From Bradyrhizobium ottawaense (GTDB lineage: Bacteria > Pseudomonadota > Alphaproteobacteria > Rhizobiales > Xanthobacteraceae): DNA of 64,000 bases. The DNA lies in contig NZ_CP029425.2 of the NCBI RefSeq assembly GCF_002278135.3, forward strand, positions 7,540,001 to 7,604,000, in the 5' to 3' direction. How positions within the stretch are numbered: position 1 is the first letter of the stretch; each line of letters starts with the position of its first letter. The notes under the pieces are model-generated. The model saw only the letters and a list, made by a program, of their open reading frames with translations. It did no database searches and was not told the DNA's origin. Shown one piece after another: positions 26,402 through 34,604 of the stretch. The position numbers and the translations under genes were made by a program.

Positions 26402-27208
26402 TCACTTCGAAGTCACGGACCAGTTGTTGAAATTGAAGTTCTTTCCCCCCGGGGACGAGGTAATCTCGACGCCGTATTGGACGCTACCGACGTTTATGTC
26501 GCCAAAGTACCCCTTCGACTTGATCCACTGCAGGATACTCTTGATGTCCACTGTCCCGCTGTTGGTCTTCGAAGTGCGCAGCAATGAGATGACCTTGTGA
26601 CCATCGGAGCCTTCGCCTTCAAACACGTTCCAAGTCGCCCCGCCTACATTGACATTGCTGTAGACCGGAATCGCCGCACCGGAAGGGGCATAATGATATG
26701 AAATGGGCTTAACGTTGCCGCTCCCGTCCGAGTTTCCGGTGTAGTTTGTCCAGAGCATTATCTCATGTCGGTCTGAGCTGTCCCAGATATCGTAGGCGAC
26801 ATCCCAGGCGCCGCCAGTGGGAACTTCCTGATTGAAGCTCGAGCTCAGAGTGTTGATTGAGCTGAGCGGTTTCCCGATATTGAAAGCCACGTGCGGATAG
26901 CTCTTGATGCCAGGAGTATTGGGCTGGTTCGACCACACGCTCCACCGGTTGGCTGCACTCACCGAAATCGTCTGAGGCCCAGGGTGCGGGCCCCATACGT
27001 CGTTGTTCCAAGAGTAGCCATCGCGTGAAAAGCTTCCGTATGGAGCGCTCGAACGCCAAATCGGCGTCTGTGCCGACACAGGCCCGGCAGATGATAATGA
27101 CCGGGCTTCATTCGCGGCCTGCCTAAATAGATCATGATCCTCCTGTGTCCGGACGTAACCCGTTGGAGACCCTTGCGCGCCGGCACCGCTTATCCGATTG
27201 GAATCCAT
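26402..27208 (-). CDS. GH12 family glucanase, type III secreted (NopAA/GunA-like)
   Basis: The 268-residue protein has a glycoside hydrolase family 12 jelly-roll. The expected nucleophile is Glu149 in HEIMLWTNY, and a likely acid/base Glu is at about 248 in QYGVEITSS. GH12 enzymes cut beta-1,4-glucan or xyloglucan. There is no Sec signal peptide; the first 50 residues are polar and Ser/Gly/Gln-rich, as in type III substrates. A near-perfect tts box lies about 100 bases upstream and AAAGGAGAG precedes the ATG. It is related to the GunA2/NopAA protein of Bradyrhizobium. It probably acts on plant cell wall during infection. It looks intact. Confidence 0.85.
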   Translation of the reverse strand: MDSNRISGAGAQGSPTGYVRTQEDHDLFRQAANEARSLSSAGPVSAQTPIWRSSAPYGSFSRDGYSWNNDVWGPHPGPQTISVSAANRWSVWSNQPNTPGIKSYPHVAFNIGKPLSSINTLSSSFNQEVPTGGAWDVAYDIWDSSDRHEIMLWTNYTGNSDGSGNVKPISYHYAPSGAAIPVYSNVNVGGATWNVFEGEGSDGHKVISLLRTSKTNSGTVDIKSILQWIKSKGYFGDINVGSVQYGVEITSSPGGKNFNFNNWSVTSK

Positions 27209-27308
27209 AAAGCTCTCCTTTCTGATAACAAAATCTCCTGCAGATCCACTAGCGGGCCCCCTAGTTCAGCATGGGCGGCATCGGCATCTAGAGACCGGGC
27301 TTGAATGC

Positions 27309-27340
27309 TAGGAAGGTTGGCTTTCGAGAAGCTGACGAGC
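27309..27340 (-). promoter_or_regulatory. tts box upstream of the GH12 gene
   Basis: The minus strand reads TCGTCAGCTTCTCGAAAGCC followed after a short spacer by CCTTCCTA, very close to the TtsI consensus. It is about 100 bases from the start codon and correctly oriented. Confidence 0.85.
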
Positions 27341-27484
27341 TCGGGAAGAAGGGTGGACCCGCGCCCGGATTTGCCGTCTTTCGGATGACAGCAGCCTGGC
27401 TGAGACAGTGGCAACGATTGTCCGTCGTCAGACAATTTGAGACTGATCAGGCTTTTCGAGAAGGGAGGCTCTGGCTCATCAGGG

Positions 27485-28298
27485 GGCATCGTCAACTTAA
27501 TCGACCGCCGAGCCGAAGGAGGCGATTCTCAGAGGTCGAGAGTCGGCGATAGCGCTTGTCATGGAGATCTCGCGCCAAGTCGCAAAGGCTCGCTCGCGCG
27601 AAGCACGACGGAAGTCGGCGGTGGCGGCGCCGGGATAGGGGATGTGGAAAAGGTTCGCGACCTGATCGTGAACGGACAGAAACCGTTGAGCCTGACGGGA
27701 CGATTTGAAGCGCGTCATGATCCGCTCGCGTCGCCGCGTCGGCTGATGAGAATTCTCGGCCCGATTGTTGAGAGCTTTGTGCTGGCGATGTTCGACGTGT
27801 AAGCCCATCTTCGCCCTCGCAGCGCCGTACGAACGCAGCTTATCCGTGATCATAACGCGCGGCGGCGTGCCGGCGGATTTCAAGAGCTTCTTCATGAGCC
27901 GCTGCGCAACGCGCGAGTTTCTTCGGCGCTGGATCAAGACGTCAGGAACGAAGCCATTCTGGTCGACAGCGCGCCAGAGCCAATGTTGTTCGCCCGCGAT
28001 CGAGATAACGACTTCGTCCAGATGCCATTTGTCACCGCGAGGGGGAGTGCGCTGGCGGATCCGATCGGAGAACGGCTTGCCGAATTTCCGTCCCCACTGG
28101 CGCACGGTTTCATAGGTCACGCCAATGCCACGCGCCGCCAGCATTTCCTCGACCATCCGCAAGCTTAAGGGAAGCCGGAAATATAACCAAACGGGATAAC
28201 TGATCACTTCCGGTGCGATGGCGGCGATAAAGAGGGTCCCGGGCGGTCTGCCGGTCGTCTACCCCTCCGCCGCTCCAATTCGTTAATTTGACGGTACC
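27485..28298 (-). mobile_element. IS6-family element, copy 4 (reverse orientation)
   Basis: The 814-bp copy has the same ends as copies 1-3 but lies on the minus strand. Flanks are CATCAGGG on the left and ATTCAATG on the right, with no target duplication. The transposase lacks the two-base deletion seen in copies 2 and 3, but its 5' end is damaged by two other small deletions. Confidence 0.85.
27497..28207 (-). pseudogene. IS6-family transposase with damaged start (copy 4)
   Basis: From residue ISYPVWLYFR onward the frame is complete, including all catalytic residues. Upstream, a four-base deletion removes the usual ATG and a five-base deletion lies in the region encoding RHRFPPEV, so the normal N-terminus (about 18 residues) is lost. 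Translation could begin at the internal ATG at 28207, but the DNA-binding region would be shortened. Activity is doubtful. Confidence 0.75.
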
Positions 28299-28600
28299 AT
28301 TCAATGGACTGTCCCTGTCGAAGGTTGCGGCCGATCTTGCGGCGCACGCCGTCAACGGCTGGCCGCCGGAGGTCATCAACGATTTCGGCAATCTCGGCTT
28401 TGTCCGACCTGCTGGCATCGTGTTTCTCAGCAACTTATTCGCATGGATGAGCGCTCATCAAACCAAAATCACGCTCACCAACCTCAGGGGCAAACGCCGT
28501 CAGGTTTCTGGACGACTCCCTGTTCTTCGAGCAGCATTGCGGCGCAAAGTTTCGCCCGGATGCCTCACCACGGTCGACAACGCGACCACTGATGAGGATC
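28299..28600 (+). pseudogene. STAS/regulator-like fragment
   Basis: The frame reads LAAHAVNGWPPEVINDFGNLGFVRPAGIVFLSNLFAWM, resembling a small STAS-like regulatory domain (a conserved Gly-Phe-Val-Arg-Pro strand followed by a helix). A second frame continues with [16 protein letters not shown]. Both ends are broken by IS6 copy 4 and by a SRAP fragment. The assignment is tentative. Confidence 0.3.
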
Positions 28601-28689
28601 GCTCATCAGCGATTGCCATGGCTGGCTGGAACACAACCTTGCTCCTTGGCTGGCTGCGCGCCTGTCGATCTCTCCCGCGAGCGGCGTGT

Positions 28690-28945
28690 ACAACCGGCCG
28701 GTAGCCGCCATGCCCATCTGATCGCGGGCATCTGGACCGGGTTCAAGGGCGACCGGGGCACCAAGTCCAAGCCGGCCCCCGGCCCTCACCTCGTTTATGG
28801 CTTCCTGACGACCGATGAGGAGCGCGACGTATGGATGCGCGCGCCGCGGGATGAAGCAAAGGCATTGCAGCGGCCGTTGCCGGATGATGCGCTGAAGATC
28901 GTGATGCGCGGCGCGGATAAGGAAGATCAGCCAACAGCAGGGTAG
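28690..28945 (+). pseudogene. SRAP (SOS response-associated peptidase, YedK/HMCES-like) C-terminal fragment
   Basis: The piece [14 protein letters not shown], then [21 protein letters not shown] and [14 protein letters not shown], is the end of a SRAP-family protein, which protects abasic sites in single-stranded DNA. The catalytic Cys2 and the middle of the protein are absent. It follows the STAS-like fragment. Confidence 0.6.
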
Positions 28946-28964
28946 CGATGCTTTAGCGCCGCAA

Positions 28965-29332
28965 TCGGTATGGTGTTATGGGGACAAGAGGTCTGATGTT
29001 GTTCAAATCGCCAACAACGGCCGTGCTCATCATCAGCGCACGCCGATGGCCGAAGCGTTGCATTTCTGCAGGGCGCGGCGTTCGGCATTGCTGCGAACTG
29101 CCCGAAACTTCATCTGTATACGAAAGCAATCGCTCAATCGAAAAACGGTATCCGAGGAGTTCGCCAAGGCAACGCAAAGGAATTTGCAGAGGGCGCGTTT
29201 CTGTTCCACGAATTGCTAACTGGCGGAAAAGGAGACGAATGTGATGGCGGCTCGTGCACCTGCGATAACGTATGCGGCCTTCGCCCCGGTACATGCTACT
29301 TCGTGATTGAACCGTCGGAGGTAAAGCCCTGA
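28965..29332 (+). pseudogene. unknown cysteine-rich protein remnant, frameshifted
   Basis: One frame begins YGDKRSDVVQIANNG and after a shift near 29050 a second frame carries FLQGAAFGIAANCPKLHLYTK. It ends in a tight cysteine cluster (DECDGGSCTCDNVCG, then PGTCYF) before a stop at 29332. The composition looks like a real protein and the Cys pattern could bind metal or form disulfides. I know no family. It lies just upstream of a tts-driven small gene. Confidence 0.35.
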
Positions 29333-29491
29333 GTCCGCAATGCTTTAAGGCAGCACCTTGACGAGATTGGCCCGCTTGCGTGCAGCCAGCTCGACAGCAG
29401 CATCGCGCGCCGCTTTGAATGTCATCACTTCCGCTGGCGCGTGCTCATGATCCTTCTCGATCATGGATGAAGCCGCCAAGGAAGCTCGATC

Positions 29492-29524
29492 TTAGTCAGC
29501 TTTTCGCAAGCTGCTCCTGCTAGC
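29492..29524 (+). promoter_or_regulatory. tts box
   Basis: The sequence reads TTAGTCAGCTTTTCGCAAGC, a good match to the TtsI consensus, with a CTCCTGCTA tail. It is 50 bases upstream of the 29574 start codon in the same orientation. Confidence 0.75.
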
Positions 29525-29573
29525 ATGAAGAGGATAGGTCATCTAGGCGACGCCGCTATCCGGGTGTTACGAC

Positions 29574-29777
29574 ATGAACGCAGACGCAGCCGATATCAAT
29601 GCAACAGCGTCGCAGGTTGGCGCCCCCTCCGACACCGCCGAGAACGGCGGCGATGACACGCGTGCAGCGCTACTGCGCCGAGCATTCGAAAAGGCTCTCG
29701 TTTCCGTCGCGACGCAAGTCATAAGCGATTCGCAGTCGGATATGGATGAGGCCATGAGCGAGCTTGATGATGGATGA
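29574..29777 (+). CDS. small acidic protein under a tts box, candidate type III secreted or associated protein
   Basis: The 67-residue product is Asp/Ala/Ser-rich. Its flexible N-terminus (NADAADINATASQ) has no signal peptide, and a predicted helix (AALLRRAFEKALVSVATQVI) precedes an acidic tail. Size and charge fit a small secreted protein, pilus part or chaperone. I recognise no family. The tts box directly before it is the main evidence that it belongs to the type III regulon. The start ATG has only a weak ribosome site. Confidence 0.55.
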   Translation: MNADAADINATASQVGAPSDTAENGGDDTRAALLRRAFEKALVSVATQVISDSQSDMDEAMSELDDG

Positions 29778-30429
29778 GCCGATGGTCGGCGCCAGATAGC
29801 GATACGGCCGCCTGGTGATTGAATCGAAGACGTGCCAAGTGAGACTTTGGCACACGCCAGCAGTTAGATGCGCATTCTATGATCTTTCAGGTCCGCTGCG
29901 AACTGCTCCGCGAATCCGAATGCACCTGGATCTTTTTGGCAGCGGGCTGCTGCGACGTCCCTTTGGCGTCCCCAACAGCAGACTTTGACGGAAATGGTGA
30001 TGCTCAAAGCCATGGCGCCTCCGGCTTCGTGAGAGGATGATGGATGTTCTGGGAGCGCAAGGGTTCACGCCCGGCTTGGTAGGCTAAAGACAGGCAGGGC
30101 TCAACGCGAAACAGTGGCTTATGCTTTTGAGCCGAGGGTAGATCGCGCCGCCGAGGCCGTCCCCAATCCAATCTACGATCTTGGCCGGGATTTTCGCTGC
30201 GACGCCTGCATCTGCAGGACGTTGACGTGCAGACAGACCTGAGAGCACCGTTCCCGTGCAGCGCCTCCATCGCCGGCAACGCGCCGCAGCAATTCTAGCC
30301 GGGTAGCCGGGTCTGGAGGCCCTCCGCCCGTTTGTCGGCGCCAAGGCTGCGATTGCCAAGACAATCTGGCTGTTACCGTCGATCCTAAATCGATAGATCG
30401 CCAAGCTGCCCTTCTCGCGGCCGTTTGGC
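29778..30429. other. interval without a convincing gene
   Basis: Frames on both strands exist but none has a supported start or recognisable family. A minus-strand frame around 30084-30464 (LAIYRFRIDGNSQIVLAIAAL) is the most protein-like. The stretch separates the 29574 gene from the nopE terminator. Confidence 0.3.
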
Positions 30430-30458
30430 GAAAATGAAAGGCGGGCGCTAGCGCCCGC
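30430..30458 (-). terminator. rho-independent terminator after nopE
   Basis: A perfect 18-base palindrome (GCGGGCGCTAGCGCCCGC at 30441-30458) is followed on the minus strand by CTTTCATTTT. It lies 35 bases beyond the nopE stop. Confidence 0.75.
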
Positions 30459-30492
30459 TTCCACGAGTTTCCGACATCCCCGGGATCAGGCC

Positions 30493-32031
30493 TCATGCCG
30501 GCTGTGCATCGCGACCGAAAATGCGCCGGAACATGGCCTCGCGCATCATCGTCTTGAAATCCGGCGGCGCATCCGGGTTCTCATTGTGGTTGATCACCGA
30601 CTGCGTCACCTTGCGTCCGGAGTTGTCAACCCACCCCTGATTTGTCTCATGGATTGTCTGAGCTCCATCGGACGTCAGCTGATCAAGCGTTCGCCCAGCA
30701 TTAGACTGCGTGACCTTCAGATTGTTTTTCCCATCCTTGTCGTCGCCGAGTCCCTCCACAACCATGGCATTGTCGCCGTTGGTGATGGTGAGCTTCGAGG
30801 AGATGGTTTTTCCCTTGCCATAATCGACCGTGTCCACCGTAATCTTCGTGCCGTCGTCGAGCTGGAAGGTCATACCTTTCTTGAAGTCGAAATCGTCCTT
30901 GCCGTCGCCATTAGCATCGACGTGAGGATCGCCGTGGATCCTCGAGACATGGCCGGTCTGGTTGTTCCTAACGGTCCAGGTGCCGTCCTTCTCATCGGCT
31001 GTGATCGTATACTTATCACCAAGGTTGATCGTCGCCTTGCCGTCCTTGACCTCGTGCGACCACACTGGCGCTGGCTGAGATGACGGCGCTGGCGTCTGAG
31101 CGACGGCAAACGGAACCATCGCAAGAGGCGGCGGTGGAGGAGGAACGAAGAACACGGGTGTTGCACTGGCAGGCGTTGCGCTTGCAGACTGGTAGTTGCC
31201 CGGCGCGCGACCCTGTTCGCCGGCATCGATACTCGCCTGATTCACCACGCCGCCGGCGCCATCGACCCAGCCTTGGCCGCTCTCATGGATCGTCTGGGCA
31301 CCATCGGGTGTCAGCTCATCAAGAGTCATGCCAGCGTTGGACTGAGTCACCCTCAGATTGTTTTTGCCATCCTTGTCGTCGCCGAGCCCCTCCACAACCA
31401 TCGCGTTGTGGCCGTTCGTAATGGTCAGCCTTGAGGAGATGGTCTCACCATTACCGTAGTCGACATTATTGACGGTAATCTTGGTCCCATCGTCGAGCTG
31501 GAAGGTCATATCTTTCTTGAAGTCGAAGTCATCCTTGCCGTCCCCGTTAGCGTCAACATGGGGATCGCCATGGATCTTCGTGACATGGCCGGTCTGGTTG
31601 TTGCGGACGGTCCAGGTGCCATCCTTCTCATTGGCTGTGATCGTATATTTGTCGCCGAGGTTGATCGTGGCCTTGCCATCCTTGACCTCATGCGTCCATA
31701 CCGGATCGACGGAAGGCTCCGAACCCGAACTTTGCTGGCTCAACAGCATGAAAGGAGGAGGCGGAGCCATCATGTACACGGGAGCAGCCACGACTGAAGT
31801 GACGACCGCCGGAGCCACGACAGCGGTTGTGACGCCACCTGCAGGAACGACCACCGGAGCGACAACGACGGCAGCGCCTGCCGGCAGGTACTGGTAGGCA
31901 CCCGGCGTGACATACTGTCCCAACAGTGTGCTGAAAGCTGGGCTGGCAACCACCCCCTCTGACCCCACCCCATTCACCGTCGAATCGAGTGCGCCGACCA
32001 CGGGGAGACCGGCCACGGGAAGATACGCCAT
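30493..32031 (-). CDS. nopE: NopE-type type III effector with two self-cleaving MIIA (DUF1521) domains
   Basis: The 512-residue protein has two long, nearly identical DUF1521 repeats (about 105-275 and 318-495) separated by a Pro/Ala-rich linker. Each contains the GDPHVD autocleavage motif (Asp156-Pro157 and Asp368-Pro369) followed by an EF-hand-like calcium loop (DANGDGKDDFDF). In the NopE family, calcium triggers cleavage between D and P inside host cells. The N-terminal 100 residues are hydrophobic/Val-rich and carry the type III signal. AGGAG precedes the ATG and a tts box lies about 210 bases upstream. The gene is intact. Confidence 0.9.
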   Translation of the reverse strand: MAYLPVAGLPVVGALDSTVNGVGSEGVVASPAFSTLLGQYVTPGAYQYLPAGAAVVVAPVVVPAGGVTTAVVAPAVVTSVVAAPVYMMAPPPPFMLLSQQSSGSEPSVDPVWTHEVKDGKATINLGDKYTITANEKDGTWTVRNNQTGHVTKIHGDPHVDANGDGKDDFDFKKDMTFQLDDGTKITVNNVDYGNGETISSRLTITNGHNAMVVEGLGDDKDGKNNLRVTQSNAGMTLDELTPDGAQTIHESGQGWVDGAGGVVNQASIDAGEQGRAPGNYQSASATPASATPVFFVPPPPPPLAMVPFAVAQTPAPSSQPAPVWSHEVKDGKATINLGDKYTITADEKDGTWTVRNNQTGHVSRIHGDPHVDANGDGKDDFDFKKGMTFQLDDGTKITVDTVDYGKGKTISSKLTITNGDNAMVVEGLGDDKDGKNNLKVTQSNAGRTLDQLTSDGAQTIHETNQGWVDNSGRKVTQSVINHNENPDAPPDFKTMMREAMFRRIFGRDAQPA

Positions 32032-32242
32032 TTAGTTCACTCCTGATTGCATCGAAGAAAGCGGTAAAACTGCGAGCGTTATGCGCACATCAACAGGAAG
32101 CATTTCAGGCCGCACCCTTGGCCCGATGGTGAGCGAATGAATGCCTCTCGCCACCAGCCCCGGCAGCCTCGATGAGCCCCCTCTCTCATCACCTTCGCAG
32201 CGGCTCGGCGCGAGCATATCGCGCCCATCGAACTCGCAGGGA

Positions 32243-32275
32243 CTCTACCTGCAGCACCTGTCGAAAAGCTGACGA
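32243..32275 (-). promoter_or_regulatory. tts box upstream of nopE
   Basis: The minus strand reads TCGTCAGCTTTTCGACAGGT, then GCTGCAGGTAGA. It matches the TtsI box in its first 16 bases and is oriented toward nopE, with a 5' untranslated stretch of about 200 bases. Confidence 0.8.
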
Positions 32276-32870
32276 CAATGAACCACCGACTGAGCATCGC
32301 AACCCTCGTAGCATCCGAGGGGTGCGGATCGCATGGTTGCTCGCGGCGGCCGGCCGTCACGACGGACCATCTCAGGCAACTATCGACGCCCGCCGATCAC
32401 ATGTGATACGTCGCTTCGTTAACATCGATCGACTGTCCGATGTCGGCTGCGCCGATCGGTCCTGTTGCATGCGAGATTCACGCCGCTTGCTCTTGATGCA
32501 ACAATCATCGGGACCGAGAGGCATATCATTCTGTCGATAAGTGACGCGGTCGCCGCAATTCCGCCAGTCACTCCAGCGGATCTGGGAAGCAGCATTCCAA
32601 CCGCTCCGGCCACGCCGCTATTGCCGCCAGCGGCGATCCGAAGATTCCGGACGCGATCTGTGGGGATACCGGCGATCACACCAACAGCCTCTACAGCATC
32701 AGCGCGCGGCCCTAACCAGGCTACCGCCCCACGCCATGAGTCTCCAAAGACTTCAGATTGGATGACTCAGCGCTGATCGACAAACGCCACAGCCAACCTG
32801 TTGGCCGATCGATCCAAGTGCGCGCCTGACCGCGCACGTAGGTCAGAATTTCGCTGCTAGCCTCACTAGC
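32276..32870. other. interval without a convincing gene
   Basis: Several frames are open on both strands but none shows a family signature or a good start. Nothing is seen here beyond the nopE promoter at its left and IS5 copy B at its right. Confidence 0.3.
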
Positions 32871-32882
32871 TAGGGTCCAGAC

Positions 32883-33335
32883 TCAATTGAGCCAATATGC
32901 GACGAGAGCGGCGAGATGAACAGCGGCCAAAAAATTACGGGCGAGCTTGTCATATCGCGTGGCGATGCGCCGGAAGTCCTTGAGCCTGCAAAAGCAGCGT
33001 TCGATGACATTTCGTCCTTTGTAGGCGCGTTTGTTGAAGCGATGGATGACGACACGGTTAGATTTATTGGGGATTACGGGCTTGGCGCCACGACGAATGA
33101 TTTCGCCGCGAAGCTTGTCGCCATCATACCCTTTGTCGGCGAGGAGCACGCTCATGGGTGGCGCGAGCGCCAGGACATCGGGAGCCGCAGCGATATCGGC
33201 ATCCTGGCCTGGAGTCAGATGCAGGACGACCGGCCGGCAGAGCGGATCGCTCAGCGCATGGATTTTTGTCGTGCGGCCTCCGCGCGAGCGGCCGATTGCT
33301 TGATTGTGCTCCCCCCTTTTCCGCCGGAGGCACAC
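32883..33335 (-). CDS. IS427-type transposase OrfB, copy B
   Basis: It differs from the 4086-4538 frame by one residue (RFNKRAYKG instead of RFKKRAYKG). It is expected to be made as a frameshift fusion with orfA. Confidence 0.85.
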   Translation of the reverse strand: MCLRRKRGEHNQAIGRSRGGRTTKIHALSDPLCRPVVLHLTPGQDADIAAAPDVLALAPPMSVLLADKGYDGDKLRGEIIRRGAKPVIPNKSNRVVIHRFNKRAYKGRNVIERCFCRLKDFRRIATRYDKLARNFLAAVHLAALVAYWLN

Positions 33336-33643
33336 CGGTGAGCTTTAATCGAGGTCGAGTCGAGCGACAGTACGACGCCGTCTTCGCCAGGCTTGGCCAG
33401 CGCTTCGAAGATTGCGCACCATCGTCCTCGCTTGGCCCAGCGATTGAAGCGATTGTAGATCGTCGTGTAAGGGCCGTATTCACGTGGACAATCACGCCAT
33501 CGTGCACCCGATTGCAGCATGTGAATGATGCCGCTGACGATGCGTCGGTCGTCGTCCCGATCCGGCCCCGTCAGTCCCCTCGGCAGATGCGGTTCGATAC
33601 GCGCCCATTGCCTGTCGTTCAGCCAAAACAAACCAGCGCGCAT
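33251..33643 (-). CDS. IS427-type transposase OrfA, copy B
   Basis: The product is identical to the 4454-4846 protein over its 130 residues, including the LSLDSTSIKAHR catalytic block. Confidence 0.85.
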   Translation of the reverse strand: MRAGLFWLNDRQWARIEPHLPRGLTGPDRDDDRRIVSGIIHMLQSGARWRDCPREYGPYTTIYNRFNRWAKRGRWCAIFEALAKPGEDGVVLSLDSTSIKAHRCASGGKGGSTIKQSAARAEAARQKSMR

Positions 33644-33777
33644 TCTCTCGCCCCCGAATCAACACGTAGGCAAGAGAATCACGTGGCGCTATTTAGGTAC
33701 AGACCCTAGGTGAGGTTGCAGCTGCCGGCAGGTGATGGGCTGCTGCAAAGGATCGACCTAATCACCCCGACCGAGAC

Positions 33778-33808
33778 TCGTCAGCTTCTCGAAAGGTAGC
33801 CCGCCTAG
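33778..33808 (+). promoter_or_regulatory. tts box
   Basis: TCGTCAGCTTCTCGAAAGGT followed by CCGCCTAG is one of the best TtsI-box matches in the window. It is 70 bases upstream of the 33877 start codon. Confidence 0.85.
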
Positions 33809-33876
33809 CGTGAGGCTGCTGAACTCTAGGCGAGCACGTCTATTGAGACGTAACAAGACGAGCATAGGAGAAAGCG

Positions 33877-34074
33877 ATGGCCGCCGAAAACAAGAACGCC
33901 GGCAAAACGGACAACGTACAGCCCAAGACCGTTGGTCTCGGCAAGAGCGCCGAACTGAGCCTGAGAAGTCTGGGGGGCGAGCACCGTCTTTCTTTCTATT
34001 CCTGCCCCTCGTATCGTCGGCCCGCCCGACGTAGCAGGCCACAACTAACGACTATCATAAAGAAAGGTGAATAG
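33877..34074 (+). CDS. small protein under a tts box
   Basis: The 65-residue frame starts after AGGAGAAAGCG, a good ribosome site. The first 35 residues (AAENKNAGKTDNVQPKTV, then GLGKSAELSLRSLGGEH) are soluble and signal-free; the remainder is Arg/Pro-rich and may be out of frame with an older protein. Its stop lies just before the 34077 start, so the two genes are probably one transcript. No family is recognised. Confidence 0.45.
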   Translation: MAAENKNAGKTDNVQPKTVGLGKSAELSLRSLGGEHRLSFYSCPSYRRPARRSRPQLTTIIKKGE

Positions 34075-34076
34075 AC

Positions 34077-34268
34077 ATGGCGGTTAATAGTGTTGGCGGT
34101 AACGGCGCCGCTCCTGCTACCCAGCAGACCCAGGATGCCGGTTTCCAGAACCAGATGGCTGAGTTCGAGCGTGTTAGCCAAAAAGTTCAGGCCCAGGCCG
34201 TGGCAATGCGCAGAATTACGACCGAGCTCTCTTCTGAGAAGAAGGTCGCCGACGAGCGCGTCCAATAA
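34077..34268 (+). CDS. small helical protein, possible type III needle/pilus (NopA-like) subunit
   Basis: The 63-residue product starts MAVNSVGGNGAAPATQQTQ, then an amphipathic helix (FQNQMAEFERVSQKVQAQA) and a second (AMRRITTELSSEKKVADERV). This size and two-helix layout resembles type III needle or pilus subunits such as NopA, but I cannot confirm the family. AAAGGTG precedes the ATG, the tts box at 33778 drives the transcript and a terminator follows at 34335. Beyond the stop another frame continues with SNKSAKTAAQRVATGSAQ, so the original C-terminus may have been longer. Confidence 0.5.
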   Translation: MAVNSVGGNGAAPATQQTQDAGFQNQMAEFERVSQKVQAQAVAMRRITTELSSEKKVADERVQ

Positions 34269-34334
34269 GTCTGCCAAGACGGCGGCTCAGCGCGTCGCTA
34301 CCGGATCCGCGCAGTGAATGACGAACTCCGGAAG

Positions 34335-34364
34335 AGCCGTGCGGCAACTGCCGTACGGCTTATC
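34335..34364 (+). terminator. rho-independent-like terminator
   Basis: An 11-base stem (AGCCGTGCGGC with GCCGTACGGCT) has a four-base loop and is followed by TATCTCG. The tail is poor in T, so termination strength is uncertain. It is about 65 bases after the 34077 gene. Confidence 0.5.
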
Positions 34365-34604
34365 TCGTTATTCAGGACATTATCCTGAACGAATCGATCT
34401 CTCGAGTTTGAAGTGCATAGCAAAGCCGAGGGGAAGACGACCGCCGTCAGCATGTGAGTTGGCGCGGGGCCCGGCGCCGATCGGCACGTTAAGCCGTTGA
34501 CATCATTAATCTGGGCAGGGTCATTCCATCCGCCGATTCACACAAAGCGCCTGATCGCCCGCGGCGAAGCGCTGCGCGCGATCGATGGCGACACTCGCGC
34601 CTGA

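Larger units (their letters stand above)
32871..33709 (-). mobile_element. IS5-family (IS427-type) element, copy B
   Basis: It has the same ends and two-frame transposase as copy A at 4074-4911. The difference noticed is at about 33031-33035 (TTTGTTGAAG against TTTTTTGAAG in copy A), changing Lys to Asn in orfB. The element sits between the nopE promoter region and the tts box at 33778. Both copies look complete. Confidence 0.9.

Noticed and set aside
30586..31083. Plus-strand 165-residue frame inside nopE
   Set aside because: It is the antisense of a repeat-containing effector; a similar frame appears over the other repeat, as expected for a shadow.
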